Source of the DNA: Sarocladium kiliense
Lineage: Eukaryota; Ascomycota; Sordariomycetes; Hypocreales; Sarocladiaceae
Direction of reading: 5' to 3'
DNA: 64,000 nt
Assembly (NCBI GenBank): GCA_030734395.1
Contig: JAUZTG010000048.1
Span: 496,001-560,000, forward strand
The position numbers were made by a program, and so were the translations under genes. Below the pieces are notes generated by a model. The model saw only the letters and a list, made by a program, of their open reading frames with translations. It did not search any database and was not told the origin of the DNA. Below, piece by piece: positions 23,715 through 35,322 of this stretch (within the stretch, counting starts at the first letter, position 1; each line of letters starts with the position of its first letter).

Positions 23715-24596
23715 GGCCAAAACTTGCTCCTTGCAAAGTCGGTCACTTGAGTCTGAAGTGGTGAGAAGAGGAGGACGGATGTGCGAGAGATGGGGGCTGT
23801 GCTATGTAGAGTGAACGGTTTTGATCTGACGCCTGCACGCGCGCTCGTGCCCAGGATCCTGCCTCGTTCCTGCGCATGACAATCTGCACTTTGCTGCCAG
23901 GGGCTCACAGGCCTTTCTACATTTTCCTGCTGAAGATTGAAGCTTGTCTGGCTCAATCTGCATGACAGGGATTCGCGCGGTCGGCGAGCCCGGAGTGAGG
24001 CATCGCAGGAAGGGTCGAATGCGCTTCGCTGCACAGGGGTTCCAATCTGCGCCGCGACATCACGGCCAACATGCTCGCATCTGTAAATAATATCGAGAAT
24101 TCGACTCCATGGAGGATACAATGACTGGGATCATGTCTAGTGGCATTGGGTATTGGCAACCCAAGACTGGCGGTGGCTCTCGTGCCTTGTTTTTGGGCGA
24201 AGCTGGCAGGGCAGAGATGGACGTTTGGTACCCAGGCTACAGAGGACCAAGTACCACTGTCGCCCGGCTACAGGAGATGCACCGCTTGTCAGCGTTTTAG
24301 GACATGTGCCGTCTTCATTTCTTAACAGCGGCATAGCCATGAGATTAGATTCACGTCTCCATGTCTGATGTTTTCTTTGTCTTTTCCAGATTCTAGGCTA
24401 GCATCGAATCGTGACTTTGCCTCGGTTGCTGCTAACAAGTGTCAACAACTCCGGCATTTCTGGGAAACGATGTGTAGAATATCTGCCAGCTTGATTCCCG
24501 TAGTTGTATGCTTCTGTCTTTCCGTGTTCCAATTTCTGCTTATTTGGCTTTCCGTCCACGAGGACACGCACAACCAGCCCACGCATCGCGAGACGA
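23715..24596. other. Intergenic, HET promoter and hydrophobin 3' flank
   Basis: Several overlapping short frames but none with a domain or coding bias. The HET start is taken as the ATG at 23714; frames further upstream are not supported. Confidence 0.5.
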
Positions 24597-25042
24597 TCAC
24601 TGGATGCCAACAGGATTGGGGCAAATGGCGTTGACAATCCCACCCTTGGTAAAGGTCAGCTGAAGCACTTGTGTTCTCTATTAGCGAGGCTGCTTACCGC
24701 GGGATCAATGAAGCAGCACTTGGGCTTCTTGCTTCCACAAAGAGCCTTGAACTCGGCGGGGCTTCTGGGGTTTCGGGCAGCTGTGCATGTGTCAGCTCAG
24801 CGCAGACTGAGAAGCTCGTCACTGTACTTACGTGGTTTGCATCCTAGAGAAGCGGCACCTATGATATCAAAGGAGCAGCAGGTTGCTGAGTTGCCAAAGA
24901 ACCCTGCTTGACTACATGGTTGATATTGTTCATTGGCAGGAGTGCCGTTGCCATCGCCAAAATCGTCCTCTTGTGCGTTGGGACTTCCAACCGGCGATGC
25001 AAGCGCACCGGCTGAGAGTAGAAGAATGACAGCGAGTCTCAT
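24597..25042 (-). CDS. Class II-like hydrophobin
   Basis: Exons are 25042-24832, 24780-24698 and a last exon ending at 24597, giving 113 or 118 residues. A signal peptide (RLAVILLLSAGALASP) is followed by an acidic, Gly-rich spacer. Eight cysteines follow in the hydrophobin order C-CC-C-C-CC-C: Cys43, 55, 56, 68, 85, 92, 93 and one near the end. Spacings of 11 between CC and C and 16 to the next C match class II; the first interval (11) is slightly long and the 85-92 interval (6) short. The final exon can start at 24659 (after CAG) or 24644 (after AAG), both in frame. The latter shortens the last interval from 17 to 12, closer to class II. Hydrophobins coat hyphae and spores. Confidence 0.85.
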
Positions 25043-26157
25043 TTTGGAGATGGGTAATGGTGACCAAAGTTTGGCGAAAGTCTGACAGATTCTTTGCTTT
25101 TTCGATAGCACCAAGACCAGATCCAAGTACCGAGCCTTATATAGCCTTTTTATGATTGAGACTCACCAGTGACGGCACTTTCTTCCCTGAATTCCACTTC
25201 CTTCGGTATGTCTCGGCGCCTTGGAGTTGTCGAGCGCCACGTCTCGGGGAGAGCACAAGTCTCGAACCAAGCAGACACTACAGAGTACGTGCCGTGCATT
25301 TGGGATTCCAAGGCCTCACCCGAGATGTTACTTTTCATGGATTTGCATACCTCACTCCGAACTGGTAAATGATATCAATTGGCCGGGCGGTCCCGAGACA
25401 ACATCAACACCGTGTCTTCTACATGCACAGGTAATACATTCCGCACTGTGAAAGGAATCCTGACAGCAGCTGAGGTCTTTTATTTTGCTCAGCCAAGCCT
25501 TGACTATCCTCGCGTTGATCATGTCTTCCTCTTTAAGTGCCCCGAAACGGGGTCGCAGTGTGAAGCAACACACACTGCCGAAAGTCTTTGGGTGCAGCAC
25601 CGAGAAGAATGTCAACACTGCAATCGTAACTCTTGTTTCACCTGTACTAAAGTCCTTGCTGTGTTAATAATGAATTTCTCCAATTAACCTGTACATGCCT
25701 CCTGTGTCCTGGGACCATTTCTGATATGTGCACCGCCTAAAATAGCTACTCCGTTTAGCACGGGTTAGCACCGTTATCCCTAAACGCCACCGTAATCTAA
25801 CTCCGTCAGGCTGCTGCCATCACAGATCACGAAATCTGACCACCATTAAGCACGCAAGCTGCGATGCAGGGAGCTGACTCTTGCCGAATACCGAGTCGAA
25901 CGCTTACCTAGAGCTTCTCTAGCCTCTGACAAGCTGACAGCTTGATCACAGCATCTCGCAAAGCATTGGCGAACACTCTGCATTGCGACGCTTGTGGCCC
26001 TTGTGCTGACCGAATCTCCCGTCTGGATGCTGGGCTCGGCCGCATAAGCCCTAGCTGTCCTATGCTCATTGAGGCCGATTATAAAAGACGGCAGGTTCTC
26101 ATTCGCATTGGATTTATGCTTCGTCGTGCATTTAGCCAAGTAAATCGGGCGAGAAAC
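25043..26157. other. Divergent promoter between hydrophobin and monooxygenase
   Basis: About 1.1 kb with no gene-like frame. It carries the hydrophobin TATA box and the upstream region of the FMO gene. Confidence 0.55.
25137..25146 (-). promoter_or_regulatory. TATA box of the hydrophobin gene
   Basis: GGCTATATAA on the minus strand lies about 95 bp before the hydrophobin ATG at 25042. The match is strong and the spacing typical for a highly expressed fungal secreted-protein gene. Function is inferred from position only. Confidence 0.6.
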
Positions 26158-28481
26158 ATGACGAAGTCGGTCTGCATCATTGGTATGGCTCCTCCCCAAC
26201 ACTTTCATCTAACCACGCTTGATGCTGACCATGACCAGGCGCTGGCCCATCTGGCCTCGCAGCCGCGAAGACATTCCTTCACAACGCTCCCAAGGGAGAG
26301 TTTCGAGTCACAGTCTATGATGCACAGCCGGCTATTGGTGGCTTGTGGCCGTTGTCCAAGGATGACTCGCAGCGGCTAGTCCATCCGCTCATGGTTGCAA
26401 ACCAAAGCAAGCATACGGTTCGCTTTAGCGACCTTACTTGGCAAAAGGATGTTCCACAGTTCCCTCTGGCCTGGCAAGTCGGGGAGTACTTGCAGCGATA
26501 CATGGACCGCTACCTCACCAATCATGACGGCTTCAAGCTGCGCACTAGTCACAAGGTAACGGCAGCTAGGCAGGTCGAGGAGATTTGGGAGGTCGACGTC
26601 ACATCAGACGGCAACACAGACACCGAAAGGTTCGACAAGATCATCATCGCGACCGGCTTCTTCGGAAAACCGCTGATGCCCGCATGCCTCTCTGGGAACG
26701 ACCACAAAGTTCCTGTCATCCACAGTTCCCGTTACCGCGATCTCCAAGGTCTCCTGGGTCAAGGCAGGCAAGGCGGGGGAAAGATCCTGATCGTTGGCGG
26801 ACAGATGTCAGGCGTAGAGATTGCTGGCACGATTGGCGTCCATCTCTCCTCAGCAATCAACTCGCCTGAACCGTTCGCCGTTCCTGACATCGACAGGTAC
26901 ACGATTCATCATATCGTACAACGGCCGATATGGGTGTTTCCGCTATTCAACACGCCGGAGGTATGTTGGCGGATGATCCTTTGCCGTATCGTGCTGACAG
27001 TGCTTTAGGCTGGTGCCACAGCTCCGCCATTTCTCCCCATTGACTACGCTTCATACAACAGGAGCAATCGACCAAGGCCCCTCATGAATAACCAGGGCCA
27101 TATCTCTGAAGAGACGGCTGAAATGACAGGCAACATCTTCCAAGGGATCTTTGGGACCGACCAGTCTGAGTTCTCGCCACATCTTCACGTTCGCGAGGAG
27201 ACGAAGAAAGACCCTCCGTACCTTGCGGTGAGCGACTGGTACTGCGATTTGGTCCGGTCTGGTCTGATCGAGCTCTCCACTGGGAAGCTAGACCGGCTCG
27301 ATGGCGATTTTGCATCGCTCACAAATGGAGAGAGGATCGAGGACATCGCGGCTGTCGTTGTAGCTACTGGCTTTGATCCCAACCCTGGGCTCGACTTTCT
27401 GCCCAAAGACGCTCTGGAAAAGATGCATTACTCCACCGACTACCTTGACCATCCGCTCGCTCTGGCTTTCCATGGCACTCACCATCCTGACGTACCAGGA
27501 TTGGGGTTCGTTGGTGTCTACCGCTCCCAGTACTGGGGTGTTATCCAGATGCAGTCGCGCCTACTCACACGGCTGTGGTCTGATGAGGAGCAGTCCGCCG
27601 AGAAAGCGGATACTCTGAAGGAGAAGCTTGAAAGTGATGTCTCTATACAGAGAACGCTCGATCTACGTGGCGATCCCAGAAGCTCACAGTTTCCTATGGG
27701 TGACTATCCATTTCTTATGCAAGAGATGTCCCAGGCACTGTCAATACCTATCGTCGATGCAGACAACGCAGACCAGGCACCGATGTTGTCCCACAACGGG
27801 AAACCTCTCGATGTTCTCACCCCCGCTCGCTATCCCAACCCCTCAGACAGCGATGAAGCAAAACAAGAAGCAGCACTTCTCAACCATGAAACTGTTGAGG
27901 TATCTCACGAGGCGTTCACATCTCCACGCTTCGTCTCGCGGGCCATCTTCCGAAGTCTTTTGGGCACCTGGTCTCTCGAGCGCGATCTCACCAGTCGCCT
28001 TCCATCACACCCCAGTGGCCACTTCAGCGGCATTGCCAAGTTCCTCATTCGCCAAAAGACCGGTGACGGGCTTTCAAAGACGGCAACATCTGCGCCCGAG
28101 CATGAGACGAGCCTCGAATACCTTTACATTGAGGACGGTGAGTTCAAAACAGACAATGGGTTCAGCTTTAACGCCACCCGGCGATACGTGTGGCGCTACG
28201 ATGAGAAGACGGACAAGATCAGCGTGTGGTTCGTGCAGCCTGAGAGCCTCAAAAAAGCCGACTACCTTTTCCATGAGATCGAGCTTGAGCAACAGAGTGA
28301 CCGGAGCCAACCGTGGAAGGCGAAAGCGGGTCATCTGTGCATCGATGACTACTATGATGTGAAATATGAGTTCGCGTTCAAGGCAATCAACTTGAAGCAG
28401 TGGAAGATCGAGTATACGGTAAATGGGCCGAAGAAGGATTACACGATCAGCGGGACATACACCAGGCCAGCGAAGAATTAG
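26158..28481 (+). CDS. FMO-type flavin monooxygenase fused to a DUF6314 domain
   Basis: Exons are 26158-26182, 26239-26960 and 27009-28481, giving about 739 residues. The first intron splits the FAD loop; joined, it reads CIIGAGPSGLAA (residues 6-17). IIIATGFFGKP and the second dinucleotide loop ILIVGGQMSGVEIA follow, then VVVATGFDPNPG, the late FMO ATG motif. These are the FAD and NADPH sites of class B flavin monooxygenases, which oxygenate soft nucleophiles. From about residue 560, SRAIFRSLLGTWSLERDL starts a separate beta-rich domain matching DUF6314 (about 180 residues, function unknown, possibly ligand-binding). The gene converges on the dehydrogenase at 28629 with 147 bp between. The substrate is unknown. 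Confidence 0.88.
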
Positions 28482-28628
28482 AATCAGAAGACATAATTGA
28501 GACACTTGAGACTAGAAAGACCTGAGGCGAGATGCTCGTCGACGTGAAGAAATCCGCAACCCACGATTATTCATCTGAACACAGGAAACAACAAGGTATC
28601 CCTACGGCTGCCAAATTCATCAGGGGTC

Positions 28629-29684
28629 TCAAGGCTTCCTCACAGGTTCTGACTTTGACCCTTCCTGCGCCTTCTTCACCAGAGAATGGTCGCATTTCCC
28701 ATCACTCTTGAACTGCGACAAACTATTCACCGTCGTATCCGCAATCTCCGTCAAAGCCTCTTCCGTAAAGAAAGCCTGATGTCCGCTGACAATCGCGTTC
28801 GGGAAAGTCATGAGCCGCATCAGCACGTCGTCGTGGATGATCTTGTTAGAGTGGTCGTCGTAGAAGAGGGCTCCTTCACCCTCGTACACATCCAGCGCGA
28901 CACCGCCCAAGTGTCCCGTCTTCAGGTTAGCGATGACCGCTTTTGTGTCGACTAGGCCGCCGCGGGAGGTGTTCACGAGGAGGGCTCCGCGCTTGGTCTT
29001 GGCTAGGGATTCAGCGTTGATGATGTGGCGTGTTGAGTCCATGAGAGGGCAGTGCAAGGTGATGATGTCGCTTTCCGCAAGCAGAGTGTCGAGAGTCACG
29101 TACTCGCCGATCTGCTTCATCTCCTCGTTCTCATAAGGATCGTAGGCAATGATGCGACATCCAAAGCCCTTCATGATCCTAGCCATGGCCAGGCCAATTT
29201 TGCCTGTTCCCACGACTCCGACAGTCTTCTTATGAAGCGTTCTCCCCAGCAGTCCATCCAGGGCAAAGTTTCCCTCTCTGACACGATTATACGCCCTGTG
29301 CGTCATCCGATTGAGAGTCTGCACGAGCGCAACTGCGAACTCCGCCACGGCCTCAGGCGAATAGCTTGGTACGTTTGCGACCTCGACGCCATGCTCCGCC
29401 GCAGCCGCAAGATCAACATTGTTGAAGCCTGCGCATCGGAGGAGGATGAGCTTCAGGCCCTTCTCGCGCGCAAGGGTGGCAATAGACGAGGCTGGGAGAT
29501 GGTCATTGACGAAGACGCAGAGTGCGTCAGTGGCAGGTGGAACGAGCTGAACGGTATCAGCCGTGAGGGCGAAGTCGAAATGAACGAGCTCAATTGGGTG
29601 CGGGCAGTCTCCGTTCTTAGCCTCGACAGCAGCGTCGAGATAACGCTTGTCGTAAGGCTTGGAGCTGAAGACGGCGAGCTTCAT
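28629..29684 (-). CDS. D-2-hydroxyacid (D-lactate) dehydrogenase
   Basis: A single exon encodes 351 residues. The enzyme interconverts 2-ketoacids and D-2-hydroxyacids with NAD(H). The nucleotide loop is VGVVGTGKIGLAMARI (GxGxxG at residues 159-164). The catalytic set is visible: Arg241 in LLVNTSRGG, the Glu in the DVYEGEG stretch near 268-270, and His302 in VSGHQAFFTEEAL. NxPxYSPxAVAEF near residue 104 is the substrate-domain signature of D-lactate dehydrogenases. The start at 29684 gives MKLAVFSSKPYDKRYLD, the usual N-terminus. Closest to bacterial-type fermentative D-LDH. Expected to be cytosolic. Confidence 0.94.
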   Translation of the reverse strand: MKLAVFSSKPYDKRYLDAAVEAKNGDCPHPIELVHFDFALTADTVQLVPPATDALCVFVNDHLPASSIATLAREKGLKLILLRCAGFNNVDLAAAAEHGVEVANVPSYSPEAVAEFAVALVQTLNRMTHRAYNRVREGNFALDGLLGRTLHKKTVGVVGTGKIGLAMARIMKGFGCRIIAYDPYENEEMKQIGEYVTLDTLLAESDIITLHCPLMDSTRHIINAESLAKTKRGALLVNTSRGGLVDTKAVIANLKTGHLGGVALDVYEGEGALFYDDHSNKIIHDDVLMRLMTFPNAIVSGHQAFFTEEALTEIADTTVNSLSQFKSDGKCDHSLVKKAQEGSKSEPVRKP

Positions 29685-30852
29685 GATGACTGTGTACGAG
29701 AAGCGATCCTAGATGATAAGACTGGGCAGGAACACAGGAACGCGTAAACTCAAGAGGAGGACGGCGAATGGGTGCGAGTCAGGAAGAATTAAGTTTCCAG
29801 CCTCTTGGTCAGTAGTGGAGGAGATGCGCAAGTAATGTGTAGATATTTAAGGTTGGCATTCCATGAGCTTGTCTCGATGCGGGGGAGTTTTGAGGCGCTT
29901 CAGTTCTGGCCTGAGGGTTGCGTCTGACCTGCAGGAATCAAGGTCTTGGTATCTGCGTAGATCCTGATGCGTGGCGGCACGGCGCAGTAAATGGGAAATG
30001 TGCCGTCAAGCTTTGTCACATTGTCACATGCATTATCAGGTGTATGTCCCTTGGTCTCGCCAGTCATTAGGTGGAACTGGTGCTGGTTGAGCAGGTTGAG
30101 GCGACCTGTATGGACACGGCTCTCACAGCCGGCAGGTCCTGGACGTGAATTGCAGCTCTATGGTATAAAATCTTCCCATTGCCTGGCTCTTGGCGTGTGT
30201 TCAGCTGTCTTTACCGGTTATCGTGGCCGATGCCATACAGGCTTGGCTCCGATGCAGCCAAGCACGTCAAACCAAGCTGCATCGGACCACATGTCGCCTA
30301 GACTCATCCATCGCTCCATAGCCGTCGTCAATAGACATGCGATTTTCTGCTCCTCGATATTGAGGTGTAGTCCTAAATTAAACAATACAAAGCCAGACGT
30401 TCTGACGATTCAAGTCTTCGGTTGGTAAGGTACGGGGGACTCAAGTGGCTGTATCTGGTTAACCTAGACCAAAGTTCGATTCGCAAGGTTCTGTGATCAG
30501 GCCTCAGCAAATGATGCTCGCAAATCAGAACTAGTCAGTAAGGTATTGGGTTCTGTATTAATCTTGTTGTCTTTGTTGTTTCCCATAGGTTGAGGTTCTA
30601 GCTGCCAAAAGCCAGGTTCACTGTGTATCATGATGATAGGTCTGCTGTTGACGACAAGATCAATGGAAGTCCTCGGCACCTCATGGAGAGAGAGGCAGAG
30701 TTATTTGTCAATACAATCACAAATTTGATTCGATGACTTTCAGATAGCAAAAGGATTGGCGTCTCCAGTCGAGTATGCATACGAACTTTATGTGGTTTAC
30801 GTCTATTACAAAGGATGAATTGAATACGTTGCAGAGCAATGCCGTAACCCAT
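29685..30852. other. Intergenic region
   Basis: About 1.2 kb without a supported gene. The dehydrogenase promoter is at the left and the 3' flank of the permease at the right. Frames are short and unremarkable. Confidence 0.55.
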
Positions 30853-33024
30853 CTACTTAGATGCGCTGACGGGCCTCACGTTGCCCTCGCTGTTCGACGA
30901 CGAAGACACAGTGTCCTGCTTCGTAGGCTCTCCCACTTTCTCCTCCACCCGCGCATCAGCCTCCGTCACCGGCATGTTCGTGCCCATGATCACATCGAAT
31001 TGAGGGCCGCTGTAGTGGTTTCTCTTTCCCAGCCATAGGGCTATCAAGAAGATCGCGAAGATTGCAATCACAGCGACGACGTAGTCTGCTATAGTTAGCT
31101 GGCAATTCGATTTGAATACTTGGGGACTAGGTGACTTACTCATGGTTGATGCGTCGACGGGAATAGCTGGCGGGAAACAGTAGAACTGAGAACTATGTTA
31201 GTACATTGGACGCAACAGTTTCAAAGAGGCATAGCTTACAATTGAGGTCACAAGCACGAAAATGACGGCCGTATAGTTGACAATGTACCCGAAGATGCCC
31301 TTTCCGAGGCTGAAGTCTGGAGTCTGAGTCAAGATCACGCTGCGTCCACGGATCAGGAGGATCAGGACTGGTGCAGCGTATGAGAGGTTAAGGAACAAGG
31401 TGCAGCTCGCGATATAGGCGTTGAATGCAACCTCAGGTCCTGGAGCGAGTCAGTTGCACGTTCGAGGTAACCTCTAGAAGCCAACGTACCGAGATAAAGT
31501 AGTCCAAACAATAGGTTGAAGACCGCCTGAACGAGAATTGTTCTGACAGGAACATTCAACTTAGGATGGAGGTGAGAGAAGCTTGATACATATATTAGCA
31601 ATGTTCCTCGGGGATGGCTCTGCTAATGCTGATGATGGGGATATAGCTTACTATCCAGAGAAGGGTGTGCCGTTGTCTCGAGCCATAGCCCATAAGAGTC
31701 GACTTCCGGAAGAGACGCAGCCATTGGCACCGTTGACGAAGCACAACGCAACAGCCACACTGAGCACAGTAGCAGCGACCTTGCTGCCCGTCGCTTGCAA
31801 AATGATCTCTGTAAGGGGGCTTTGCGTCGGGGTTGAGAGGAGGACTTCGATATCAACGAAGCAGAAGAGCATGACGATGATGAAGAAGATGCCACTGTAA
31901 GACTGGTCAGCAATCAAGTTCTCGCTTAGTCGTCCCAGTATTGGAACTTACGTTGTACCGCCAACAAGGACAGCTGCCAGCATAGCCTGAGGGGCATCTG
32001 TAGTCGGGCGAGGCATCTCCTCAACCATATGGGCGACAGCATCCCATCTAGCCGGATATTAGCAGTCAATACACCAAGGACGTGAGATACTTCAGATTCA
32101 AATACCCAATGAAGCTAAGCGCCGATTGCAAAAGCCCAAGCATCCATGCAGTACCATCGCTCCAGCCAGTCGTGTTTGTGAAGTCGGTAAAGACGAATTT
32201 CGCGTCTGTCTTGGGCGAGGTTGACAGGAGGACAACACTGATCACGACTACACTGAGCAGAGACCAGTAGACTGCATGAGGAAAATGTTAGCTACCAGAT
32301 GGCCCTTCCGTGGTAGAATTAGGCTGTAAACTCACGAGCTCCTTCGTTCCACCTGTTCAGGATCGGGTACGCGAAGATGTTCAAGAAAACTCCCACGATG
32401 GACACGGCGACGAACATGAGATATGTGCCCCATTTCGTAATCTCATAGGTACCACCAGAACCGGCTACGGCAGCGGCAGCAAGGAATCGAGCTGGGAAGA
32501 TTAGTGGTTGTGGTCGTAAGGTCCAGATCGTATAGTCTCACCTCCAAAGTAAGCTGCCGTAGTATTAAGCGTGAGCCAACCAGCGATGTTGATCCATCCG
32601 ACGAGGAAGCTCTGCCCAACACATGTCAGTCTACACTCTACACCCTACAGCGTGACGAGTGGGGAGGTAGGTCTTACCATCGACTTTTTCCACTTTTTCG
32701 TAGCCATTGCATATGCGTAGTGGTACTGTCCTCCTGCTGTAGGCCAGAGCGATGCCAGCTCACCCACACTGGCACTGAGACAGATGTTGCAGATGATGCA
32801 GAAGATGAACCCGTAGACGAAGGATACTGAGCCACCGGATGGCATAACAAGGCCCAGAGAGCCTGCCAGTGAGATCCATGTGCTGATAACGACAGTTAGA
32901 GACCAATTCGTATCATCATCGTACCCAGGACTCACTTGAGGACAGCAAAAGCCATGCCGACCATGGTCACCTTGGAGAACTTCTTCTGGAGGTGGCCCTC
33001 CTGTTGCGGCTGTGACGGCGCCAT
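30853..33024 (-). CDS. APC-family permease (GABA/choline type)
   Basis: Eleven exons: 33024-32936, 32882-32678, 32611-32542, 32491-32336, 32271-32106, 32047-31952, 31894-31652, 31581-31490, 31439-31240, 31185-31140 and 31088-30853. All phases close, giving about 532 residues. About 12 helices are expected in the plasma membrane. Family marks are SLGLVMPSGGSVSFVYG, LASLWPTAGGQYHY, the region HMVEEMPRP, MARDNGTPFSGYFSHLHP, and LGPEVAFNAYIASC. The ARDNGTPFS stretch is typical of the GABA/choline subgroup. The substrate could be a quaternary or omega-amino compound. The tail is Ser- and acid-rich. It points the same way as the nitrilase gene 716 bp upstream. Confidence 0.92.
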
Positions 33025-33739
33025 CTTGCAGGTTGTCAGGCCTCTCAGGCTTCAATCGTCGTCCTTGGGGAAGAGTTAACAGCACACGACAGACTGGCTG
33101 TTGTCGGCGTTGAAGGATGAGGCACGATGGCACGAATTGACAATGCGATGCAGCTAGCTGGCAACATTGATCGATATATATCACCTGAGAGGACCCCCCA
33201 GCCTAACTACCCACGCGTACCGGCTCCCCTAAGACACGGAAACAGGCGTGGGCGTGGCTATCGGGCTCTGGGTCCCTACCTGTTGGTTCGGAGTCTTCCT
33301 GGGGTAAACCTTAACTCAAACAGGTATATCTAACCAAAGCTTCGTTAGGCCCGATATCGCAGCCTGAGGCGCAATCAGGGAGCTGGCCCCCTAAAATTGA
33401 CTGGAGTTCGTTAGTGTTAGCTATTAGTTGCGAGACTTTGTCATACGAGGTTTGCGCCCGTGATAACCTGATTGAAGGATGCGAAGCGACCGTAAGACAC
33501 ATAGGCGGTATCTTATCAGAACAGAGTCGAGATGACTTTCGGCCTTTCTTTTTGTGATGTATTCGGTATCAGATTAGTCTGAGGAAGACCGGATAGAGTT
33601 GCCAATGCACCGGGAAAACACCTGACCGATCCAAGCGACAGCAATTGATTCGTCCCTCAGTGAAATGCAACAGCAACGAGTAGTTTCAAGAAATGATTCA
33701 TATGTGTTTCGATGCTATGATATGATGCAAGGTCGCTCG
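33025..33739. other. Intergenic, permease promoter and nitrilase 3' flank
   Basis: No coding signal. An AT-rich run (GATCGATATATATCACC at about 33169-33185) lies about 150 bp upstream of the permease start and could act as its TATA element. Confidence 0.5.
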
Positions 33740-34794
33740 CTACAGCTGAGCCATGGTTCTATCTCCCTTTGATGATAATGACGACGACGACGACGACGAC
33801 GATGCCGCCTTCTTCGCCTTCGCATATCCATAATGCCAATCCTCTTTCCCAAGATCCTGTCGGATCTTGTAGTTACGCTCTGCGATATCCACCAACTTCA
33901 TATCGACATCGATTATCCTCGTACCCTCACTTGCGTCGGTGAAGCTGCCGGGGACCTTGCCGATGACAGGCATGGTTACCTGGCTGCAGCCGAAGAAACC
34001 TTCCTCTGCAGGGCCACCAGCGTTGCAGAAGATTAATGCCGCGGTGCTCTCAAAGGCTCTCGTTACGAGTGTTGATTGGACAAACAACTTCTCGCATTCC
34101 GCGTTGTATTGTAATCCTTCTTCGCTCATGTCAAGCAACGTCCAGAAAGAAGGGATAATGATGATCTTGGCTCCAGCCAGTACCAGCTGTCGGAATGCCT
34201 CAGGAAACGCAATGTCCCAGCAGACCAGGATGCCAACCGGTCCTAATGGTGTATCGATGATTTGGTGAGGACTGAAGGGGACGTTTTCGGATCTTATTTG
34301 GCGGGCATAGTCGACGTTGGATGTGAGGTGGCGCCGTTCAGGAATCCATAAATTCGTCTTGGTGTACGCCCCGAGAACCTTGCCATTATGGTCAATAAAG
34401 TAAGATGTGTTGATATAAGGCGGCTGCTTTCCCTCGACAGGGTCCCAAGCATGCAGCACTATTGTCCCTGCACAAATGTTGATGTGCAGGGTCGCAGCCA
34501 GATCCTGGTAGCGCTGCAGGTAATCCTGGGCCTGAGCCGTCGTCAAGGCGAACGAGGGCTCTTCCGGTTTCCAGCCTGTAAGATGATACTCGGGCAAAAC
34601 AGCCAGTGCAATGCCTTCGGATGCTGCCTTGCGGATTTGCTCGGCAGCATATTTGAAGTTCTCTTCCGGCGCGAGTGGCTGTAAACGTCAAAGTCAATGA
34701 CAGGCCTCGAATCGAGGAAACTGCAAACATGCATGGTAATGCTTACCTTGGGCCAGGTTTGCACGAGGGCAACCTTGAAAGATGATAGGGCCAT
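33740..34794 (-). CDS. Nitrilase-superfamily carbon-nitrogen hydrolase
   Basis: Exons are 34794-34747 and 34678-33740, with a 68-nt intron, giving 328 residues. The superfamily cleaves nitriles, amides or carbamoyl groups using a Glu-Lys-Cys triad; all three are seen: Glu46 in VLPEYHLTGW, Lys123 in GAYTKTNLW and Cys169 in GILVCWDIAFPEA. Cytosolic; no targeting sequence seen. The C-terminus carries a serine run coded by a GAC-type microsatellite. The gene is divergent from the Zn2Cys6 regulator and sits just upstream of the permease, suggesting joint import and hydrolysis of a nitrogen compound (inference). The sequence does not separate true nitrilase from amidase. Confidence 0.92.
33771..33803. 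repeat. GAC/GAT trinucleotide microsatellite in the nitrilase gene
   Basis: GAT and then GAC units run across about 33 bp on the plus strand. Read on the minus strand they encode the poly-serine stretch near the enzyme's C-terminus. Length variation would change only the serine count. Confidence 0.85.
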
Positions 34795-35322
34795 GGTCCC
34801 CTTCCTGATGGTGTTGGTGGTTATGGTATGATGCGCACAGTCTATCTGCCACGTCAAGTCCAATGCGCATCAACTGCAGATAAGGTCCCCGATCATCCTG
34901 ATATGCGAAAAAGAAAAGGGACCTCCTCTCCATTTTCCTTCTCCAGTTTTCGCGCCCCTCATTGTCCCTCGGTCCAGGGAATAATTGATGCTCATCTCAC
35001 GATGGTGACGATATCCTTCGCATTCCATTACTAGATTCGGATCACCCTGGCGTGGCAAACCCGCAATAGAGCCACGAGTCAGGCTAGCAGTACTGCTCGC
35101 AATCCGGCCAACCCCAGGTTCTCGGCTCAGGCGGCCAGAGACGCTACTGTAACGTGCCCCTCTCAGTGATGCGGCGAGGTGGTCGCTATCAGGAGACTTG
35201 ACAGCGCGCAAGTGCCGAGTGCGCTGATTCTGTACCCTGCTCATTGACGTTGACCCCCTGCCTGAGCCATCGCGGGATTTGCCTTGGATCCTAGCACACG
35301 AGACACGGTCAGCGGAGTAAAG
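34795..35322. promoter_or_regulatory. Shared divergent promoter, nitrilase and Zn2Cys6 regulator
   Basis: This 528-bp stretch separates two divergent genes and has no coding signal. At 35123-35134 it contains CGGCTCAGGCGG, a CGG direct repeat with 6-bp spacing, a form used by some Zn2Cys6 proteins (Hap1-like). Chance occurrence in this length is not small, so it is only a candidate site. Confidence 0.4.

Noticed and set aside
25240..25270. Possible minus-strand tRNA, from TCTCGAACC
   Set aside because: The adjoining bases do not form a T stem or the other arms.
30421..30500. Possible tRNA, from a GTTCGATTC-like box
   Set aside because: No matching acceptor, D or anticodon stems could be drawn around it.
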